The translations under genes and the position numbers were made by a program. This document shows, piece by piece, positions 34,893 through 37,044 of a stretch of 37,044 nucleotides of DNA (the first letter of the stretch is position 1; each line of letters begins with the position of its first letter). The notes under the pieces are model-generated. The model saw nothing but the letters and a program-made list of their open reading frames with translations. It did not search any database and was not told where the DNA came from. The stretch comes from Acidobacteriota bacterium (lineage in GTDB: Bacteria; Acidobacteriota; Terriglobia; Bryobacterales; UBA6623): positions 1 to 37,044 of the forward strand of contig JAQCLD010000037.1 of NCBI GenBank assembly GCA_027592785.1. The letters are read 5' to 3'.

Positions 34893-35312
34893 ATGAAGGA
34901 AGAGCAAGAGGCGGTAATCGTCTTGTTCGACGGCGTGTGCAACTTCTGCAACTCGTCGGTGAACTTCCTCTTGCGCAGGGACCGAAACGGCGTATTCCGG
35001 TTCGCTGCTCTGCAATCGGAGGCCGGCCGGAAGCTGCTGACCGAAGCTGGGTTGCAGCATCACGAACTGGACAGCATGGTGTTGATCGAGGGCGGCGAAA
35101 TCGCGCTGAAATCCACCGCGGCGCTGAAGGCGGCCAGGCGGTTGCCGGGGCTGTGGTTTATGACTGGGCTATTGCTGGTCGTTCCTAGGCGCCTACGCGA
35201 TTGGTGTTACGACGCCTTTGCAGCACGCCGGTACAGCTGGTTCGGCAAACGCGATGTTTGCATGATCCCAACGGCGGAGATGCGCTCACGTTTCTTGGAC
35301 GAATCAGCCTGA
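34893..35312 (+). CDS. DCC-family (DUF393) thiol-disulfide oxidoreductase-like protein
   Basis: The 139 residues belong to the YuxK/DCC family, named for the N-terminal D-x-x-C-x-x-C found here as LFDGVCNFCNSSVNFLLRRD. Further family marks are FAALQSEAGRKLL, DSMVLIEGG, LKSTAALKAARRL and the C-terminal RYSWFGKRDVC. Members are thioredoxin-like and presumed redox-active; their partners are unknown. It is transcribed towards rpsU and they share a bidirectional terminator. The start was chosen by the promoter position and by the conserved N-terminus. Confidence 0.9.
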   Translation: MKEEQEAVIVLFDGVCNFCNSSVNFLLRRDRNGVFRFAALQSEAGRKLLTEAGLQHHELDSMVLIEGGEIALKSTAALKAARRLPGLWFMTGLLLVVPRRLRDWCYDAFAARRYSWFGKRDVCMIPTAEMRSRFLDESA

Positions 35313-35319
35313 CAAACAA

Positions 35320-35346
35320 AAACCGCGGGCTTGAAGCCCGCGGTTT
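35320..35346. terminator. Bidirectional terminator between the DCC gene and rpsU
   Basis: A 12-bp perfect stem (35320-35331 with 35335-35346; core ACCGCGGGCT) with loop TGA has A-rich sequence on its left and T-rich on its right, so it can end transcripts from both convergent genes. Confidence 0.85.
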
Positions 35347-35354
35347 CCGATTTG

Positions 35355-35555
35355 CTATTCCGGGCGGCGCGTGCGCGACTTCTTACTGTTGCGTTTGCGA
35401 GCCAATGCCTGTTTCAGGCGGCGCTTTTCACCCGGCTTCATGTAGTAGGAGTGACGTTTAACCTCTTTGATGATGTCTTGCTGCTGAACTTTGCGTTTGA
35501 AGCGTCGTAGAGCTGCGTCTAGAGGTTCGCCCTCCGAAAGGAGAACTTCGGCCAA
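35355..35555 (-). CDS. rpsU: 30S ribosomal protein S21
   Basis: S21 is a small protein of the 30S subunit, close to the 3' end of 16S rRNA. The 66 residues match the family: AEVLLSEGEPLDAALRRFKRKV, IIKEVKRHSYYMKPGEKRR and a basic tail. There is no ATG near the conserved start. TTG at 35555 is the only reasonable codon, with AGGTG 8 nt upstream. Translation from TTG is unusual for an abundant ribosomal protein. Confidence 0.94.
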   Translation of the reverse strand: MAEVLLSEGEPLDAALRRFKRKVQQQDIIKEVKRHSYYMKPGEKRRLKQALARKRNSKKSRTRRPE

Positions 35556-35662
35556 TTGCGATGCACCTGCCTTTTGCGGAAAAGAGTTCCGACTAAGCCT
35601 ATGTGTACTAGCTTACAGCATGGACGGGGGGAACACGGCCAGCTGGGGGCCGTCGTTCAGAA

Positions 35663-36044
35663 TCACTCTCGGGGGATTAGATTGAGCAGGACGCTGCCAA
35701 CGATGATGGCGACGACGAGAATGATCGCGATCTCGGTCCTGCCTGTACCGCTGACGTCGCCGTTGAGCTGTCGAGCCTGATCGCCGAGTTCCCGTAGCGT
35801 TTCGTCCGAGGTTGGCAATCGAAGCTTCGATCTTGCCGAGGTTTGCGATGCCCTCCAATTGCTCGCGAACGGCTTCATCGCTCAGCAGAGTTCGGATTTC
35901 GGCGAGGTTGGCCTCTCGTTCATCGGATTGGCTGATCAGCGCCGCGCGGAATTCCGTTGGCGGGACGAGGTGGTCCGACGCCGCAGATTGCGACGCTGAA
36001 CCAAGCGCCAAGATCAGCGATAGATAGCAGCAGAGTATCTTCAT
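35663..36044 (-). pseudogene. PA2779-like protein gene with a frameshift
   Basis: Read in two frames, this encodes one PA2779-type protein. It has a signal peptide from the ATG at 36044 (MKILCCYLSLILALGSASQS), then ASDHLVPPTEFRAALISQSD and EAVREQLEGIANLGKIEAS. After a frame change near 35808-35812 come SDETLRELGDQARQLNGD and a C-terminal membrane helix (IAIILVVAIIVGSVLLNLI) ending at TGA (35663-35665). The natural order in this family is exactly signal peptide, LSDEEV-like helices, then a helix at the end. A +1 (or -2) shift in AACCTCGGACG breaks the gene. It is a real mutation or a sequencing error; no slippery run suggests programmed shifting. Confidence 0.75.
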
Positions 36045-36147
36045 TGAGCGCTTTCCTCAGTCCGCGCGTAGGGAATGTCGTTCACCGGGACGTCGAAGGC
36101 GCCGTTGATCTCGAGCGCCTGTCGGCCGCTAGGTCGTCCAGCTCACC
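36041..36147 (-). pseudogene. Decayed C-terminal tail of an unrecognised gene
   Basis: On the minus strand, GELDDLAADR in one frame is followed by QALEINGAFDVPVNDIPYAR in the next, ending TEESAQ and TGA. That TGA overlaps the start of the PA2779-like gene (ATGA). Both pieces look protein-like and join only by a frame change near 36125. They are probably the end of a co-transcribed upstream gene whose main body is gone. The family is not recognised. Confidence 0.35.
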
Positions 36148-36176
36148 ACATAAAAGGTGCATGCACCCGGATTCAC

Positions 36177-36797
36177 CTAAACCTCCAAGTAACCGCTCGG
36201 CCGCACCCAATGTTCGAGAGTCGAAGAGTCGGTCTCAGAAAACCACCAGCTCAGGCGCTCATCGGTGAAGAACGAAGAAGCAGCGGCCAGCGGCAGCCTT
36301 TCCAAGCCCTCGATCACAATAGCTCGGGTGGATTCGGTACAAGACGAGAACCGCAAAAACCTCTGATAGTCCCTGATCTCGTACGCCTTATAGAAGATCC
36401 CGTCGACGTCTTCTGGGGGCTCATCGCCCATTACCTTCTCGTAACCTGCTAGCGACCTTTCTGTGTCGGGACCCTGCGCGGTGGAGAGCGGCCACGGCTC
36501 GCTGATATGGATTCACATCGCTCCAAGCAGCAGCCCCGCGGGTAAAGAGATCGCGAGCCCGAGCAAACTGACGGTGACCAACCCTCTCCTAACCCATCGG
36601 GAGTCGTCGTTACCAGCGGTCGAACCGCGCCGAAACAACAGCCACCAAGCGACCAATCCCACAGGCGTCACAACCACCACCAGCGGACAGAGCAAGGCGA
36701 TCGCTTCGACTTGCAGCACCATCGAAAGCCCGCCGGCGGCGGAGAGCAGTGCGATAAGCGCCAGCAAGACCTGACCGGTTTTTTCGTCGCGTTTCAC
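36177..36797 (-). pseudogene. Small membrane protein gene split by an in-frame TGA
   Basis: From the ATG at 36797 the frame encodes three hydrophobic segments (VLLALIALLSAAGGLSMVL, ALLCPLVVVVTPVGLVAWWLL, GLVTVSLLGLAISLPAGLLLG). It then meets TGA at 36515-36513, just after LLLGAM. The same frame continues without another stop for 111 codons through ISEPWPLSTAQGPDTERS, GYEKVMGDEPPEDVDGIFYK and LRFSSCTESTRAIVIEGLERL to TAG at 36177. The second part alone could start at the ATG at 36431, with GAGAAGG upstream. It reads best as one gene of about 205 residues with a nonsense codon, perhaps TGG to TGA. The family is not recognised. Confidence 0.55.
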
Positions 36798-36862
36798 TGA
36801 GCAGTTCCGCGCCTCGGCTCACTTGCAGGTTAGACCAGAAGTCGCTACTGGATGCTGATCCG

Positions 36863-36937
36863 TCAATTGAGCAGCAAACGATGCGAAGCCGCACCAAGCG
36901 GCAATACGAGCGATGTATAGCAGCAGAGCATTCTCAT
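36863..36937 (-). pseudogene. Duplicated signal-peptide remnant of the PA2779-like gene
   Basis: AGGAG followed by an ATG at 36937 encodes MRMLCCYTSLVLPLGAASH and stops after 24 codons. The first 18 residues match the start of the PA2779-like protein (MKILCCYLSLILALGSAS), and the DNA just upstream of the ATG is also alike. It is the 5' end of a tandem duplicate whose body has been lost. Confidence 0.6.
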
Positions 36938-36974
36938 GGAGCGGTCTCCTCTATTCAGCATGGGTGCGGGCCAA

Positions 36975-37044
36975 CTAAAGTGCGCCGAGCTGCTGCCACT
37001 CGTTGAGCTGCTGCTTGACGGCTGCGGCGGCCTGTGCATTCGGA
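36975..37044 (-). CDS. C-terminal end of a gene running off the window
   Basis: The minus-strand frame NAQAAAAVKQQLNEWQQLGAL ends at TAG (36977-36975). Composition and the Q-rich amphipathic helix look like a genuine protein C-terminus, but too little is visible for a family call. It is followed after 37 nt by the signal-peptide remnant. Confidence 0.4.
   Translation of the reverse strand, partial: PNAQAAAAVKQQLNEWQQLGAL

Noticed and set aside
36150-36176. Palindrome GGTGCATGCACC (36156-36167) followed by TTTT on the minus strand as a terminator
   Set aside because: The palindrome has no loop and, once a loop is allowed, too short a stem for an intrinsic terminator.

Overview
The window is GC-rich, densely packed bacterial DNA. 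The gene set suggests an Acidobacteriota genome of the Bryobacterales/Solibacter type: a DUF1080 sugar-hydrolase-like protein, a quinoprotein dehydrogenase, a GT39-like membrane glycosyltransferase, a PA2779-like protein, Tat-exported oxidoreductases, and a fatty-acid ligase/reductase pair resembling ether-lipid enzymes. This assignment is an inference from family content; there is no rRNA or other phylogenetic marker here beyond proteins such as GatB, ArgS, PlsX and L32.

Layout. (1) 0-5.6 kb, minus strand: a heat-shock operon hsp20A-hsp20B-clpB. hsp20A is cut in two by a 1.48 kb IS110-family (IS1111-type) element. The operon's best promoter now lies on the far side of the element. (2) 5.6-9.8 kb: a Tat-exported enolase-superfamily dehydratase, a PQQ-type quinoprotein, QueF and a small cytochrome c. 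(3) 9.8-11.7 kb, minus: yceD-rpmF-plsX, the classic L32/lipid operon. (4) 11.7-17.4 kb: a small SRPBCC-like protein, gatB, a membrane glycosyltransferase, and argS on the other strand behind a terminator-like leader hairpin. (5) 17.5-21.8 kb: a fatty acyl reductase translationally coupled to an ACP-fatty acyl AMP ligase-acyltransferase-like fusion, probably for fatty alcohol or ether/wax-type lipid synthesis. (6) 21.8-28.9 kb: a mixed metabolic stretch (GNAT, FAH hydrolase, haem protein, esterase, VOC protein, DUF1080, DUF485 plus sodium:solute symporter, DUF3303). (7) 28.9-29.95 kb: a tonB-like gene tail, then a REP-associated tyrosine transposase flanked by three REP copies, two of which form a REPIN. 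(8) 29.95-34.8 kb, minus: a Tat-exported molybdenum hydroxylase pair preceded by a tandem alpha/beta-hydrolase protein that seems to lack both nucleophile serines. (9) 34.9-37.0 kb: a DCC-family protein, rpsU, then a stretch of decayed genes on the minus strand (frameshift, in-frame TGA, duplicated signal-peptide remnant) running off the window end.

The most interesting signal is in the IS1111-type element. Its 3' non-coding region holds a 13-nt copy of the host sequence immediately left of the insertion, and a 10-nt copy of the element's right-end junction. Each sits in the loop of its own predicted hairpin. This is the arrangement expected for a seekRNA/bridge RNA, with the target guide readable from the sequence. 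The same element has a long 5' leader hairpin that buries the transposase ribosome binding site.

A second genome-style signal is a set of genes whose TATAAT-like box ends only 8-10 nt before the start codon, with no Shine-Dalgarno sequence. This suggests leaderless transcripts.
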